DNA of 42,700 nucleotides from Schleiferiaceae bacterium (GCA_029254375.1 JAQWXR010000022.1:1-42700), one strand, 5' to 3'; shown: positions 27,655 through 37,847, numbered from the stretch's first letter. The notes: a model not told the origin generated them from the letters alone. A program made the numbers and translations.

Positions 27655-29079
27655 ATGAAATCGCTCATGGGGGACACTGCCCTCTACGGTCTTAGCAGCA
27701 TTCTTGCCCGAGTGCTGAATTTTGCCTTGACCCCCCTATTGACGGTGGTCTTGAGCAAGTCAGAATATGGCGTCAATTCCTTGCTTTATGTGAGTATTGC
27801 TTTCCTAATGGTCATTTTGACCTATGGTTTTGAGACGGCGTATTTTCGAGTGAGCCAAAAACAAGGGGCAGACGAATCGACCGTGTATTCTACGGCCATG
27901 TGGAGTTTGCTGACGAGTTCGATCCTTTTCTTGGCGGCGATGGCCTTTTTGTATGTCCCAGCAGCAGATCTCCTGCGCATGGAGGACCGACCTGAACTCG
28001 TTCTGATGATGGCCTGGATTGTGGCGATGGATGTCGTGGCCGCCGTGCCCTTTGCCCGCCTTAGAGCCCAGCGCCGCGCCAAACGCTTTGTCGCCATAAA
28101 AATCACCCAAATCGCAGTGAATTTTCTGCTGTGCTATGCTTTTTTTCTCTTTATTCCCAGGGCGGGAGTTTGGCTACCAGACTTCCAAGTAGGCTGGGTG
28201 TTGATTGCCAATTTGGCGGCAAGTTCTGTTATGATTCTCATGCTTCTGCCTGAGTTTTTTGCTATTCAGCGGCGTTTTGACCTTCAAATTTGGAAAACCA
28301 TGCTAGTTTTTGGATTTCCATTATTACTCGCAGGACTCCCAGGGGTGGCGAACGAAATGGCAGACCGCTTCTTTATCGAATACCTCATGCCCGCGATGGA
28401 AGCCAAAGAAGCCGTGGGAACCTATTCAGCCATCTACAAGTTATCCATCTTTATCATTTTGTTTAATCAGGCATTTCGTTTTGCAGCGGAGCCGTTTTTC
28501 TTCAAGGAGTCTGCTCAAACGCGTGAGCAGCTCGCTGATGTGCTACGCCTGTTCACGGGGATATTATCCATTGGCATGGTCTGGGTTTTGGCTGGCTTAG
28601 GGGGAATCAAATACTTTATTGATGCCAAGTATTGGGACAGTTTACCACTTCTGTATTTTCTGCTTTTGGCCAATGTGTTTCTATCCATGAATACGCAGAT
28701 TTCTATGTGGTATAAGCTGTCAGACCAAACCCGCATGGGCCTCTATATAACCTTGACAGGCTTTGCCATTACGGCGCTGGGGAATCTCTATTGGATTCCT
28801 CGGGTAGGCATCATGGGCGCGGCCTGGACCACCTTGGCGAGCTATGTGGCGATGGCCTTGCTGAGCATCCTACTTGGACAATACCACTTTCCGGTGCCCT
28901 ATAACTTTGGTCGTCTGATCCTTTACGTGGCCTCAGCAGCTTCATTAGGCTGGGTGGCTGCCTACTTTAGTATGACGACGGTTTGGCCGTCAATCATTTG
29001 CGCTGCGCTCATTGTAGCGGTGGTAGGCTATGCTGAACGAACAGTTCTTTTTAAACGTTTCAAACGCCTTGAGCCATGA
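27655..29079 (+). CDS. Polysaccharide/lipid-linked oligosaccharide flippase (Wzx/MATE-like)
   Basis: An integral inner-membrane protein of 474 residues with about 12-14 hydrophobic helices, starting [23 protein letters not shown]. This N-terminus is typical of the polysaccharide-biosynthesis (PST) branch of the MVF/MATE superfamily. Such proteins flip lipid-linked sugars across the membrane for surface polysaccharide or LPS assembly. The C-terminal end is basic ([13 protein letters not shown]). An alternative ATG at 27646 adds three residues. No glycosyltransferase cluster is adjacent, but a sugar nucleotidyltransferase lies 0.5 kb downstream. dut overlaps by ATGA. Confidence 0.88.
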   Translation: MKSLMGDTALYGLSSILARVLNFALTPLLTVVLSKSEYGVNSLLYVSIAFLMVILTYGFETAYFRVSQKQGADESTVYSTAMWSLLTSSILFLAAMAFLYVPAADLLRMEDRPELVLMMAWIVAMDVVAAVPFARLRAQRRAKRFVAIKITQIAVNFLLCYAFFLFIPRAGVWLPDFQVGWVLIANLAASSVMILMLLPEFFAIQRRFDLQIWKTMLVFGFPLLLAGLPGVANEMADRFFIEYLMPAMEAKEAVGTYSAIYKLSIFIILFNQAFRFAAEPFFFKESAQTREQLADVLRLFTGILSIGMVWVLAGLGGIKYFIDAKYWDSLPLLYFLLLANVFLSMNTQISMWYKLSDQTRMGLYITLTGFAITALGNLYWIPRVGIMGAAWTTLASYVAMALLSILLGQYHFPVPYNFGRLILYVASAASLGWVAAYFSMTTVWPSIICAALIVAVVGYAERTVLFKRFKRLEP

Positions 29080-29510
29080 AGATTTCAGTGATCAATCGAT
29101 CTAATAATCCCTTGCCCGAGTTTGCAACAACCGGCAGTGCCGGCATGGATTTACGAGCCCACTTGGACTCGGTGATTACGCTGTCTCCAGGCGAGCGCCG
29201 CCTTATTCCTACGGGCCTTCACCTCGCTCTGCCCCCGGGATGGGAAGCCCAAGTTCGCCCGCGTTCCGGCCTAGCCTACAAACATGGGGTGACGGTGCTC
29301 AACAGCCCGGGGACCATTGATGCGGACTATCGCGGGGACGTTGGCGTCATCCTCATCAATCATGGCCATGAGCCATTTGATGTGGCGCCAGGGGACCGCA
29401 TCGCTCAGTTGGTTGTAGCGCGCTATGAACGCTTTGACTGGCAGACCGTGGAAAATCTTGACGAAACGCAGCGAGGCGATGGGGGCTTTGGTCACAGCGG
29501 TAAAAAGTGA
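29076..29510 (+). CDS. dut: Deoxyuridine 5'-triphosphate nucleotidohydrolase (dUTPase)
   Basis: Hydrolyses dUTP to dUMP and pyrophosphate, keeping uracil out of DNA and feeding dTMP synthesis. The 144-residue protein shows all five trimeric dUTPase motifs: [32 protein letters not shown] (with the catalytic Asp), GDRIAQLVV and the C-terminal arm [10 protein letters not shown]. Length is normal. It overlaps the flippase stop (ATGA), so it appears to be the second gene of that transcript. Confidence 0.96.
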   Translation: MKISVINRSNNPLPEFATTGSAGMDLRAHLDSVITLSPGERRLIPTGLHLALPPGWEAQVRPRSGLAYKHGVTVLNSPGTIDADYRGDVGVILINHGHEPFDVAPGDRIAQLVVARYERFDWQTVENLDETQRGDGGFGHSGKK

Positions 29511-29566
29511 GCAAAAGCCTTGTGGCTTTGCCCAAAAAGTGGTTCTGAACGCCTTCCTGCCCTTTG

Positions 29567-29574
29567 TACCTTTG
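29567..29574 (+). promoter_or_regulatory. -7 element of the nucleotidyltransferase operon
   Basis: TACCTTTG matches TAnnTTTG perfectly. At exactly 19 bases upstream is CTG (29545-29547), one base from TTG. The ATG follows 28 bases downstream, so this gene would have a short normal leader. Confidence 0.55.
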
Positions 29575-29602
29575 GAGCACCAACCCATAGTTCTCTGAGC
29601 AC

Positions 29603-30610
29603 ATGAACATTATCATTCCCATGGCGGGCCGCGGCTCGCGCCTTCGTCCCCATACCTTGACCACGGCCAAGCCTCTGTTGCCGGTTGCCGGCAAGGCAAT
29701 CGTTCAGCGCTTAGTGGAAGACATTGCTAAAATTGTGGGCAGCGACCTCAACCGCATTGCCTATGTCGTGGGGGACTTTGGCAGCGAGGTGGAAACCATG
29801 CTCGTCGATGTAGCCAGCGGCTTGGGCGCAAAAGGCAGCATTCACTATCAAGAAAAGCCCTTGGGTACGGCGCACGCCGTGTTGTGTGCGGAAGACGCTC
29901 TCGATGGCCCTTGCGTGGTCGCCTTTGCGGATACCCTGTTCCGCGCCAAATTCCAATTGGACGCTTCGGCTGACGCGGTGATTTGGGTGAACCAAGTAGA
30001 GGACCCCCGCCCCTTTGGCGTGGTGAAATTGAGCGAAGACGGCGGCATCACGGATTTTGTGGAGAAGCCCCAGGAGTTCATTAGTGATTTGGCCATCATC
30101 GGCATCTACTATTTCAAGGACGGCGCGCGCTTGAAAAAAGAGCTCCAGTACCTGATTGACAACGACATCACAGGCGGTGGCGAGTACCAGCTTACGCATG
30201 CCTTGGAGAACATGAAAAACGACGGCCTCCGCATGGTGCCCGGCCAGGTGGATGCCTGGATGGACTGTGGCAATAAGGACGTGACGGTAGAGACGAATGG
30301 CCGCATTTTGGACTTCGTAAAAAACGAAGAAACGCTTGTGGCCGCAGATGCGGTAGTAGAAAATGCGACCATCCTCGAGCCCTGCTTCATCGGCTCTGGC
30401 GCGAAAATTGTCAATGCTACCGTAGGCCCTTATGTGAGCATCGGCGCAAACTCCACCGTGGAGAACAGCACCTTGCGCGATTGCATCATTGGTTCCAACA
30501 CCTCGATTATGAACATCACCCTTCACAATTCTATGATTGGCCAGCACGCCCACATTGACGGCAGCTTCCAGTCTTTGAGCTTGGGGGACTACAGCCGACT
30601 GGAGGGATAA
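29603..30610 (+). CDS. Sugar-1-phosphate nucleotidylyltransferase with left-handed beta-helix
   Basis: Transfers a nucleotidyl group to a sugar 1-phosphate, making activated sugar for glycan assembly. The 335-residue protein begins with the nucleotide-binding signature MAGRGSRLRPHTLTTAKPLL, followed by GTAHAVLCAEDAL, the metal-site FADTLF and the product-binding FVEKP and DCGNK segments. From about residue 245 to the end there are hexapeptide-type repeats (VVENATILEPCFIGSGAKI and similar) of a left-handed helix, as in GlmU or archaeal bifunctional enzymes. An acyl/acetyltransferase activity of that helix is possible, but no catalytic His could be assigned. A glucose-1-phosphate thymidylyltransferase-like role is the best guess. 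Confidence 0.9.
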   Translation: MNIIIPMAGRGSRLRPHTLTTAKPLLPVAGKAIVQRLVEDIAKIVGSDLNRIAYVVGDFGSEVETMLVDVASGLGAKGSIHYQEKPLGTAHAVLCAEDALDGPCVVAFADTLFRAKFQLDASADAVIWVNQVEDPRPFGVVKLSEDGGITDFVEKPQEFISDLAIIGIYYFKDGARLKKELQYLIDNDITGGGEYQLTHALENMKNDGLRMVPGQVDAWMDCGNKDVTVETNGRILDFVKNEETLVAADAVVENATILEPCFIGSGAKIVNATVGPYVSIGANSTVENSTLRDCIIGSNTSIMNITLHNSMIGQHAHIDGSFQSLSLGDYSRLEG

Positions 30611-30611
30611 G

Positions 30612-32291
30612 ATGGGACAGAGGTGGATTTTTGGGCTGCTTGTAGCCCTTTGCATGAGCACCTCTGTACAGGCGCAATCAGCTCCAAGGGGATCGGAAGC
30701 GCGATTCGTTTCGCAGGATTTAAAGGCCCTCAGCCTCTACTTTGAGGGTATGGCCATCTTGGAAGAAGGAAAAAAGGGCAAGCCCTTCAAGCTCTTCGAA
30801 AAAGCCAAGGGTCGCATTGAGAAGCGGGTGAAATCCAATCAACTCAACAGCGGCGACCTGGCGGTTTGGTTTAACATTGAACGCATCACGGGGAACAGCG
30901 ATGAAATGCTTCGATTGGGCCGCTTTAGTGTTTTTTTGGGTGGAGAGTTTGTCAATGAGGACCTTATCTCCACCTGTGCCCAATACGCTTACAGTGACGG
31001 GGACCTGCAAGGGGCTGTATTTTTTTTAAAGAAGGGCGACCGCTTTTTACCGCCCAGCATGGACCGCTCTGCGGCCATCGCGAACCTTTACGGGAAAATG
31101 GGGGAAGTGGACTCCGCCCTCGCTACAATGGCGAGACTATTCGTGTATCCCGAATTTGAAATCGATGCGGGGATTCGCTATAGCATGTTGCTGAATGATT
31201 TTGGCCTGGATAACGAGGCATATATTGCTTTGGAGGTTTTGATGGAGCGCTTTCCAGAAGCTATGGGAATTCAATTAGCACGCGCCAAGTTTCTTCAAGG
31301 CAGCGAAAGAGAAGCTGAAGCCTTAGGTGCCTTTGAAGCGATCTACCGCAACGTAGATTTCTCAGAAGTGGCCATTGCCCAAGATTTTTTGGTCATTCTT
31401 GGAGAACTTACTCAAGCGGACCTGCCCAAGGATCACCCTGCCTGGAAGGCCTTGTTGCGCTTTTCTGCCCTGGCGGCCGAAGTCCGTCCTGAATCTGCCC
31501 TCCTCATGCGCACTAGGGGGGACCTCTTGCACAGTTTTGGAGATAAAAATGCCGCGTTGATAGCCTACCAGCATAGCTTAAGTTGCCCTGGAGGCCAACT
31601 CTGGGAAACATATGAGGCCATCGCCGTAAAGCAACACGAGCTCGGCGATCTGGCGGAATACTTAGTCACGGCCTTTGACGCAAATGAAGCGTTTCCTGAC
31701 CACGAACGCGCGGCCCTCTTGTTGGGCACGGCACTGGATATGAACGGCCAGCACGCGCAGGGGATTACGACATTTTTATTAGGGTTGCGAAGAAGTCAAT
31801 CCCAAAATCAAGGCAATAGCCCGTTGGCGCCGGAGTACCACTTCAGACTTGGAACGGCCTACTTCCATGCCGGCGATGTAGAAAACATGTCGGCCTCAAT
31901 GGATCGCCTGCTGCTGTTTTTCCCAGACCACCCCCAAGCGAAGAACAACTATGCCTATTATTTGGCTTGCTTTGGGGTGAGATTGGACGAGGCGAAAACC
32001 ATGGTAGAAGCCGCATTGCAAATGCAGCCAGAGAATGCAAACTACTGGGATAGCTATGCCTATGTGTCCATGCAGCAAGGAAAATGGACAACGGCTTTCG
32101 AGGCGATCAATGAATGCCTAAAATGGGGTGGGGATCAAAGCGCGGATGCGTGTGTACACGCAGCTCAGATTTTCTTTCATCTCGACCATGGACAAGAGGC
32201 GGAAACCTACTTGAACAAGGCCCTGGAAAACGGCGCATCGGAAGAGGCTATCCGTGCCATTCGAAACCAATTATCACAAACGCAGATATGA
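30612..32291 (+). CDS. Exported tetratricopeptide repeat protein
   Basis: A 559-residue protein with a signal peptide (WIFGLLVALCMSTSVQAQS). The rest is alpha-helical with several degenerate TPR units; the clearest are near residues 410-500 (HFRLGTAYFHAGD, NNYAYYLACFGVRLDEAKTM and YWDSYAYVSMQQGKWTTAFE). TPR arrays hold protein partners together; no enzymatic motif is visible. It starts one base after the nucleotidyltransferase stop and overlaps the DUF4292 lipoprotein start (ATGA). This gene order with DUF4292 and an EnvC-like protein suggests an envelope-assembly role, which is inferred from context. Confidence 0.87.
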   Translation: MGQRWIFGLLVALCMSTSVQAQSAPRGSEARFVSQDLKALSLYFEGMAILEEGKKGKPFKLFEKAKGRIEKRVKSNQLNSGDLAVWFNIERITGNSDEMLRLGRFSVFLGGEFVNEDLISTCAQYAYSDGDLQGAVFFLKKGDRFLPPSMDRSAAIANLYGKMGEVDSALATMARLFVYPEFEIDAGIRYSMLLNDFGLDNEAYIALEVLMERFPEAMGIQLARAKFLQGSEREAEALGAFEAIYRNVDFSEVAIAQDFLVILGELTQADLPKDHPAWKALLRFSALAAEVRPESALLMRTRGDLLHSFGDKNAALIAYQHSLSCPGGQLWETYEAIAVKQHELGDLAEYLVTAFDANEAFPDHERAALLLGTALDMNGQHAQGITTFLLGLRRSQSQNQGNSPLAPEYHFRLGTAYFHAGDVENMSASMDRLLLFFPDHPQAKNNYAYYLACFGVRLDEAKTMVEAALQMQPENANYWDSYAYVSMQQGKWTTAFEAINECLKWGGDQSADACVHAAQIFFHLDHGQEAETYLNKALENGASEEAIRAIRNQLSQTQI

Positions 32292-33103
32292 ATCGTCTTT
32301 CCCTGCTTTTCCTTGTATCAGCGAGTACTTTCCTCGCTAGCTGCGGCGCATGGCGGAAGGCCCCAATAGAAATAGCCTTGGAAACCCCTCCTCCCCCTCG
32401 ATCGAATGAAGCCATCGTGCTAGAAGCCCTCAAATCCCAGTATGAGGCCCTGGCTTCGGATTCACTTTTCTACCGCGCCAAGGGTTCGGCGCAAGTGGAT
32501 TATCCTGGATCGAGCCAAAAGGCGCGCCTTGAAGTTCGCATCTCTACCGAGCCGAATATGCCCCTTGTTTGGCTGGATATCGCGGACCCATTTATCGGTT
32601 TGAAACTCGCCCGTGTCCAAGTCACTGTGGATAGCGCCCAAGGCTACGCCCACATTGTGAATAAAGTACTGGATGAGCCCATATCACGTCTCGCGGATAT
32701 CGGACTTCCTGCAAGTACTTGGGATCTTATCAACTTACTCACGGCTCAACCCATTGCCTTGCCTACAACCATTGTGGGCATGAATCTTAGCGCTTCCTCC
32801 GATGGGACGCAGGCGCTATGGACCGTGGTATTTCCAGTCCAACGAGGTGAACATCTAGGCCGATTAACATTGGTTATGACCCAACAGGCGCCGCACCGAT
32901 TGATTTCCCAAGAGTTGAGTATTGAGGCCATTCAAGCACGAGCAGGGGTGGAGTACGCCCCTTCCGGGGCCTGGACGGCTCGGTTCAAAGGGGCCGGAAC
33001 AGAAGGCAAACTCCAATTTGAGCCCAGCCAATCGGGCTGGCAAGAGGCTTCATTGACTTTCCCCTTTACTCTACCTTCGGGATATGCGCGTGTTGAACTT
33101 TAA
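32288..33103 (+). CDS. DUF4292 family lipoprotein
   Basis: A 271-residue lipoprotein. The N-terminus MNRLSLLFLVSASTFLASCG carries a clear lipobox with Cys. The mature part matches the Bacteroidota DUF4292 family, which resembles the LolA/LolB fold: FYRAKGSAQVDYPG, RLEVRISTEPNMPLVWLDIADPFIGLKLARV, and a long strand-rich remainder ending in FPFTLPSGY. A role in handling lipids or lipoproteins is plausible from that fold resemblance but not shown. The ATG at 32288 overlaps the TPR stop; a much longer in-frame start at 32114 lies inside the TPR gene and is rejected. The last 20 bases overlap the EnvC-like gene. Confidence 0.87.
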   Translation: MNRLSLLFLVSASTFLASCGAWRKAPIEIALETPPPPRSNEAIVLEALKSQYEALASDSLFYRAKGSAQVDYPGSSQKARLEVRISTEPNMPLVWLDIADPFIGLKLARVQVTVDSAQGYAHIVNKVLDEPISRLADIGLPASTWDLINLLTAQPIALPTTIVGMNLSASSDGTQALWTVVFPVQRGEHLGRLTLVMTQQAPHRLISQELSIEAIQARAGVEYAPSGAWTARFKGAGTEGKLQFEPSQSGWQEASLTFPFTLPSGYARVEL

Positions 33104-34349
33104 ATCGGCTCTTTGTATCCTCGCTATGGGGGCAGTGAGCCTTTCTTCATGGGCCCAGCAACCATTGTCTAAGGAGAAGCTAGAGCAGCGCAAAGTGCAA
33201 CTTCAAGATGAAATTGAAGTAGCCAATACTATTCTGAAAAAGACCCAAAAAGACAAGGAGCTCTCCTTGGGGCAAGTCCGTGCGCTCGATAAGAAAGTGC
33301 GCGCTCGACAGGAATTAATACGCACAGTCCAGGCACAAATCCAGAATTCAGACCGTGAAATTCGCCGGCTTAAAAATGATATGGCGCGCCTTGATGGTGA
33401 AATCAAGACCCTAAAAGAAAAGTATGCCGGCATGCTCCGTGAGGCACAAAAACGCGGCACTCCAAGTTCCGCTCTAAGCTTTGTCTTTGCCTCGGATGAC
33501 TTGCAACAGGCCCTTAAACGCTTGTATTTCCTTCGGCAATATTCGGGCTTCCGCCAAACCCAAGTGGAAGAAATTAAAGCACTTCAGGTAGAGAAGGCCA
33601 AAGCCATCACGGCCCTCGAAGCAGAACAGGGCCGAAAACGCCAACTATTAGGACAAGAACTTGCTCAAAAACAAGAACTCGTTTCTGAAAAGAGCCAGCA
33701 AGAAGCCGCGGTCGCCAAGCTGAAGAATAAGGAAAGCCAAATCACGACCGACATTAAGAAAAAGCGTTCGGAACTTCAAAAACTCGAAAAGCAGATCCAG
33801 AAAATTATCCAAGATGAACTGAAGCGCCAGCGGGAAGCCGCGCGTAAACAGGCAGAGGCTCAAAATCCAGGAAGCACCATGAACACCTCAAGTTCAAGCA
33901 CCTCCTTTGCATTAACCCCTGAGGGGGCAGCTTTAGCGAAAGACTTTGCCGCCAATAAAGGGAAGCTCCCCTGGCCCGTAGAGCGAGGGATCATCACCCA
34001 AAACTTTGGAGAAAATCCGGTTCCAGGCACCTCTGGAGTGACCATTAAAAATCCAGGGGTAGACATTGGAACGCCGAGTAAATCGTCCGTTCGGGCCGTC
34101 TTTAATGGCGAAGTATCTACTGTTGTGCGGATTCCTGGAGCCAACCGAGTCGTTTTGATCCGCCATGGTAACTACTTCACCGTCTATTCAAATTTGGACG
34201 AGGTCTTCGTAAAAACAGGGGACAAGGTGAATACCAAGGACGCCATAGGACGGGTTGCAGCAGATCCTGAAACCGGTGAATCTACCCTGCATTTTGAGCT
34301 GTGGATGGACACCAACAACCAAGATCCGAAACCCTGGTTAGGACGCTAG
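33084..34349 (+). CDS. EnvC-like murein hydrolase activator (coiled coil + degenerate LytM)
   Basis: A 421-residue exported protein. A signal peptide (about residues 1-25, ending SSWAQ) precedes a long coiled coil of roughly residues 28-270, rich in Lys, Glu and Gln. A short Ser/Thr linker then leads to a LytM/M23 domain. The metal site is not that of an active enzyme: the first His is Asn323 (KNPGVDIG), Asp327 remains, and the HxH motif is H403-F-E405. Two of three zinc ligands are thus replaced, as in EnvC, which activates amidases at the septum instead of cutting glycan itself. It is the last gene of the plus-strand run and convergent with secA. Confidence 0.92.
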   Translation: MRVLNFKSALCILAMGAVSLSSWAQQPLSKEKLEQRKVQLQDEIEVANTILKKTQKDKELSLGQVRALDKKVRARQELIRTVQAQIQNSDREIRRLKNDMARLDGEIKTLKEKYAGMLREAQKRGTPSSALSFVFASDDLQQALKRLYFLRQYSGFRQTQVEEIKALQVEKAKAITALEAEQGRKRQLLGQELAQKQELVSEKSQQEAAVAKLKNKESQITTDIKKKRSELQKLEKQIQKIIQDELKRQREAARKQAEAQNPGSTMNTSSSSTSFALTPEGAALAKDFAANKGKLPWPVERGIITQNFGENPVPGTSGVTIKNPGVDIGTPSKSSVRAVFNGEVSTVVRIPGANRVVLIRHGNYFTVYSNLDEVFVKTGDKVNTKDAIGRVAADPETGESTLHFELWMDTNNQDPKPWLGR

Positions 34350-34379
34350 AAAGCAAGGACTTGGCGTAAAAGCGAAATA

Positions 34380-34400
34380 GAGGAGGCAGGAAATGCCCTC
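34380..34400. terminator. Imperfect hairpin between convergent envC-like gene and secA
   Basis: GAGG/CCTC and GCA/TGC pair around a GGAAA loop with a two-base bulge on the left. No T-run follows on either strand. Weak candidate for a shared terminator of the two converging genes. Confidence 0.25.
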
Positions 34401-34426
34401 GTCTACCCTTTCACCGTATTCGAGGC

Positions 34427-37400
34427 TCAATCATCTAGCAAGGTCCAGCCTTGAGCAAGCAGAGGTTCAGCTACCTTGAACTTGACCTGCTTCTTTTCTC
34501 CAGAAACAATATTCGCCACCGTGACGAGGTCATTGCGGCCATGCTTTTTTTGGTTTACTACCGGTGTGGTATTGCGGACTGGAGCCGGACTACCCGGGAT
34601 CATAGAGCCACCAGCTCTCCGACTGGCTGCGGGAGCGACTTCTGCTCCGGGACCACTTGTCTGAAGTTGTTCCTTCCGCGGGTTAGAAGCGGGCGCGCGG
34701 CGAACCGACTGGGCTTGCGTGGCAGGATCAGCCACGGGCAGGCCTGCGCGGAACAAAAAGGAGATGACACTTTGGTTCAATTCGCCAAGCATTTCGCGGA
34801 AAAGATTAAAGCTCTCGTGCTTGTAAATCAATAACGGGTCCTTTTGCTCATATACGGCGCCTTGAACGTTTTGGCGAAGGTCATCCATATTGCGCAGGTG
34901 TTCCTTCCAATTTTCGTCAATCATGGCTAGGACAATGCCTTTTTCCACGTCGCGCATCAAGCTTTCCCCGAGACTCTCCACGGATTTTTGAAGATGCGTA
35001 GAGACCTGCAATGAGCGCGCCCCATCTGTGAAGGGCACAAGAATGCGCTCCACATTGGCCCCTTGCTCTTTGAGCACGTTCTGAAGCACAGGGAGGGCCT
35101 GCTGCGCCGCACGATCCGATTTGAGGACATAGTTCTCCATGGCTGCGCCGTAGGTCTTCTGGGCAAGCTCTGGGGCCTTCATGCGCTCGAACTCATCCTG
35201 ACTGACGGGTGGAGTGATGCCAAAAGTTTCAAAGAGGTCCAATTCAAAAGCCTGATAGGCATTGCTTGGTTTGGTGTTTTGTATCAATGAGGCCGCTAAA
35301 TCATAGGCACTATTGGCGATGTCCACTTGCAAACGCTCTCCAGAAAGGGCGTTGCGACGGCGGCTGTAAATTCCTTCGCGCTGCGAGTTCATGACATCAT
35401 CATATTCCAGTAAGCGCTTACGCATGCCAAAGTTGTTCTCTTCTACTTTCTTCTGGGCGCGTTCGATGGACTTGGAGACCATGGAATGTTGAATGACTTC
35501 GCCGTCTTCATGGCCCATACGGTCCATGAGGCTGGCAATGCGTTCCGAGCCAAATAGGCGCATCAAGTTGTCTTCCAAACTCACAAAGAACTGAGAGGAA
35601 CCCGGATCGCCTTGACGACCCGCACGTCCACGTAACTGACGGTCTACACGACGAGAGTCGTGCCGTTCTGTGCCGACAATAGCCAATCCCCCAGCGCCCT
35701 TAGCTTCGACCGAAAGTTTAATATCAGTACCACGACCCGCCATGTTCGTGGCAATGGTGACGGTGCCGGGTCGGCCGGCTTCGGCGACAATATCGGCTTC
35801 TTTCTGGTGCAATTTCGCATTAAGCACTTGGTGCGGGATTTTCCGCATATTCAACGCCTTACTCAGCAATTCAGATATTTCAACGGACGTTGTACCGACG
35901 AGCACAGGGCGGCCGGAATCCCGCAATTTGATGATCTCATCAATGACGGCATTGTACTTCTCTCGTTTCGTCTTGAAGACTAAATCGTCGCGGTCATCTC
36001 GGGCGATCCGTCGGTTCGTTGGGATGACGGTGACATCAAGTTTATAGATTTCCCAAAATTCTCCCGCTTCGGTTTCAGCCGTACCAGTCATACCAGACAA
36101 CTTGTTATACATACGGAAGTAATTCTGCAGGGTAACGGTTGCATAGGTCTGGGTGGCCGCTTCGATCGTCACGTTTTCTTTGGCTTCAATCGCTTGGTGA
36201 AGACCATCAGAATATCGACGACCGTCCATGATCCGACCCGTTTGCTCATCGACAATTTTAACTTTGTTGTCCATAAGAACATACTCGACGTCCTTTTCGA
36301 ACATCGTGTAGGCTTTGAGCAGCTGGTTCATCGTGTGAATGCGCTCACTTTTTTGGCGATAATTTCGGAGTAGACTGTCCTTTTCTTGCGCTTTGGTCGC
36401 AGTATCCAAATCCGACTTTTCGATGCGGTCCAATTCAGTGGACATATCGGGCAGGACAAAGAAATCAGCGGTTGTTAGCTTGCTCAATAGCTCTATCCCT
36501 AAATCGCTCAGATTGACTTGGTTTTGCTTTTCTTCGATGGAGAAGTAGAGGGCCTCATCCACAATTTTCATTTCCTTGCCTTGGTTTTGCAAGTAGACCC
36601 CCTCTGTTTTTTGGAGGAGAGCCTTGTTCCCTTCTTCACTCAAAAACTTAATCAGGGCCTTGTTCTTTGGAAGGGCTCGGTGGGAGCGAAGCATTTGGAA
36701 TCCGGCATCTTTGCTATTGCCTTCTGAAAGGAGCTGCTTAGCCTGCATTAAAGCATTCTGGGCCACGGACTTCTGCTGGCCGTATAATTCTACAACAAAA
36801 GGTTTAAGATCATTGAATTCATGCCGGTCACCATTGGGCGTCGGGCCAGAAATGATCAAGGGGGTTCGCGCATCGTCGATCAACACAGAGTCCACCTCAT
36901 CCACAATGGCGTAATTGTGACCACGCTGGACAAGCTCAGACATATCTCGAGCCATGTTATCGCGTAGATAGTCAAAGCCAAATTCATTGTTTGTGCCGAA
37001 AGTAATATCTGCTAGATAGGCCTGGCGGCGACCGTTGCTATTCGGTCTGTGCTTGTCAATACAATCAACCGTTAATCCATGAAATTGGTAGAGCGGGCCC
37101 ATCCATTCGGCATCTCGCTTGGATAGGTAGTCATTCACGGTTACTACGTGTACGCCGCGTCCAGACAAGGCATTCAAATAGACGGGAAGGGTTGCAACTA
37201 GGGTCTTTCCTTCACCTGTAGCCATTTCAGCAATGCGCCCCTTATGAAGGACTGTGCCGCCAAATAATTGGACATCGTAATGGACCATATTCCATTCGAC
37301 AGGGGTTCCTGCAGCATCCCAATGGTTATTCCAGGTCGCCTGATCCCCTTCAATGCTGACGGCGCCCATTTTCCCGAGGAGGGCGCGGTCAATCTCGCTC

Positions 37401-37789
37401 GCGGTAACCTTCAAAGGACCTTGAGACCATTGACGCGCCGTTTCGCGGACCAAGGCAAAAGCTTCGGGGAGAATTTCATCCAGTGCAGACTCTTCTGCCA
37501 CAATGGCTGATTTTGTCAGTTCATCGATGCGGAGATAGTGCTGCTCCTTGGCTTCAAAGTCCACCTCGGTCTCTGCTAAAACCTTGAGTTCGCCAATTTC
37601 CTTCGTCTGAGCAGCGGAGGCTGCTTGAATTTTTTCTTTGAATTCTGCGGTCTTAGCGCGCAGCTGATCGGGACTCATACCGCTGAGCGCCTGCTCGGCC
37701 GCGTGAATCTTGTCGATATAGGGTTGAATTTCCTTGAGGTCGTTTTTTGACTTATCGCCAAGGATTTTTTGGAGAAGCTTCTGAATCAT
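34427..37789 (-). CDS. secA: Preprotein translocase ATPase SecA
   Basis: The motor ATPase of Sec export. The 1120-residue protein is longer than E. coli SecA (901), as in other Bacteroidota. It has the Walker A segment [29 protein letters not shown] (Walker B region), [18 protein letters not shown] and [14 protein letters not shown], so both helicase-like domains are intact. An insertion of about 100 residues sits between the [10 protein letters not shown] segment and [21 protein letters not shown]. The C-terminus ends [19 protein letters not shown] followed by [11 protein letters not shown], which looks like a zinc-binding SEC-C motif (GRNDxCxCGSGKK) that has lost its Cys residues. The ATG at 37789 follows a perfect -7 element by eight bases. 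Confidence 0.97.
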   Translation of the reverse strand: MIQKLLQKILGDKSKNDLKEIQPYIDKIHAAEQALSGMSPDQLRAKTAEFKEKIQAASAAQTKEIGELKVLAETEVDFEAKEQHYLRIDELTKSAIVAEESALDEILPEAFALVRETARQWSQGPLKVTASEIDRALLGKMGAVSIEGDQATWNNHWDAAGTPVEWNMVHYDVQLFGGTVLHKGRIAEMATGEGKTLVATLPVYLNALSGRGVHVVTVNDYLSKRDAEWMGPLYQFHGLTVDCIDKHRPNSNGRRQAYLADITFGTNNEFGFDYLRDNMARDMSELVQRGHNYAIVDEVDSVLIDDARTPLIISGPTPNGDRHEFNDLKPFVVELYGQQKSVAQNALMQAKQLLSEGNSKDAGFQMLRSHRALPKNKALIKFLSEEGNKALLQKTEGVYLQNQGKEMKIVDEALYFSIEEKQNQVNLSDLGIELLSKLTTADFFVLPDMSTELDRIEKSDLDTATKAQEKDSLLRNYRQKSERIHTMNQLLKAYTMFEKDVEYVLMDNKVKIVDEQTGRIMDGRRYSDGLHQAIEAKENVTIEAATQTYATVTLQNYFRMYNKLSGMTGTAETEAGEFWEIYKLDVTVIPTNRRIARDDRDDLVFKTKREKYNAVIDEIIKLRDSGRPVLVGTTSVEISELLSKALNMRKIPHQVLNAKLHQKEADIVAEAGRPGTVTIATNMAGRGTDIKLSVEAKGAGGLAIVGTERHDSRRVDRQLRGRAGRQGDPGSSQFFVSLEDNLMRLFGSERIASLMDRMGHEDGEVIQHSMVSKSIERAQKKVEENNFGMRKRLLEYDDVMNSQREGIYSRRRNALSGERLQVDIANSAYDLAASLIQNTKPSNAYQAFELDLFETFGITPPVSQDEFERMKAPELAQKTYGAAMENYVLKSDRAAQQALPVLQNVLKEQGANVERILVPFTDGARSLQVSTHLQKSVESLGESLMRDVEKGIVLAMIDENWKEHLRNMDDLRQNVQGAVYEQKDPLLIYKHESFNLFREMLGELNQSVISFLFRAGLPVADPATQAQSVRRAPASNPRKEQLQTSGPGAEVAPAASRRAGGSMIPGSPAPVRNTTPVVNQKKHGRNDLVTVANIVSGEKKQVKFKVAEPLLAQGWTLLDD

Positions 37790-37797
37790 GGTAGGGG

Positions 37798-37805
37798 CAA
37801 AAGTA
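37798..37805 (-). promoter_or_regulatory. -7 element of secA
   Basis: The minus strand reads TACTTTTG, a perfect match, with eight bases before the secA ATG. No TTG at the -33 spacing. The transcript start would fall at or within a few bases of the ATG. Confidence 0.5.
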
Positions 37806-37847
37806 CAATCCTTGTGCCACCTATCCGTTTAGAAAGGGTTGGCAGAA

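Noticed and set aside
29711-30661. A long antisense frame of 316 codons opposite the nucleotidyltransferase
   Set aside because: The opposite strand encodes a well-recognised enzyme; the antisense product is rich in His, Val and Ala with no domain and is a codon-bias shadow.
32114-32287. A longer start for the DUF4292 lipoprotein
   Set aside because: It overlaps the TPR gene by 174 bases and would place the lipobox internally.
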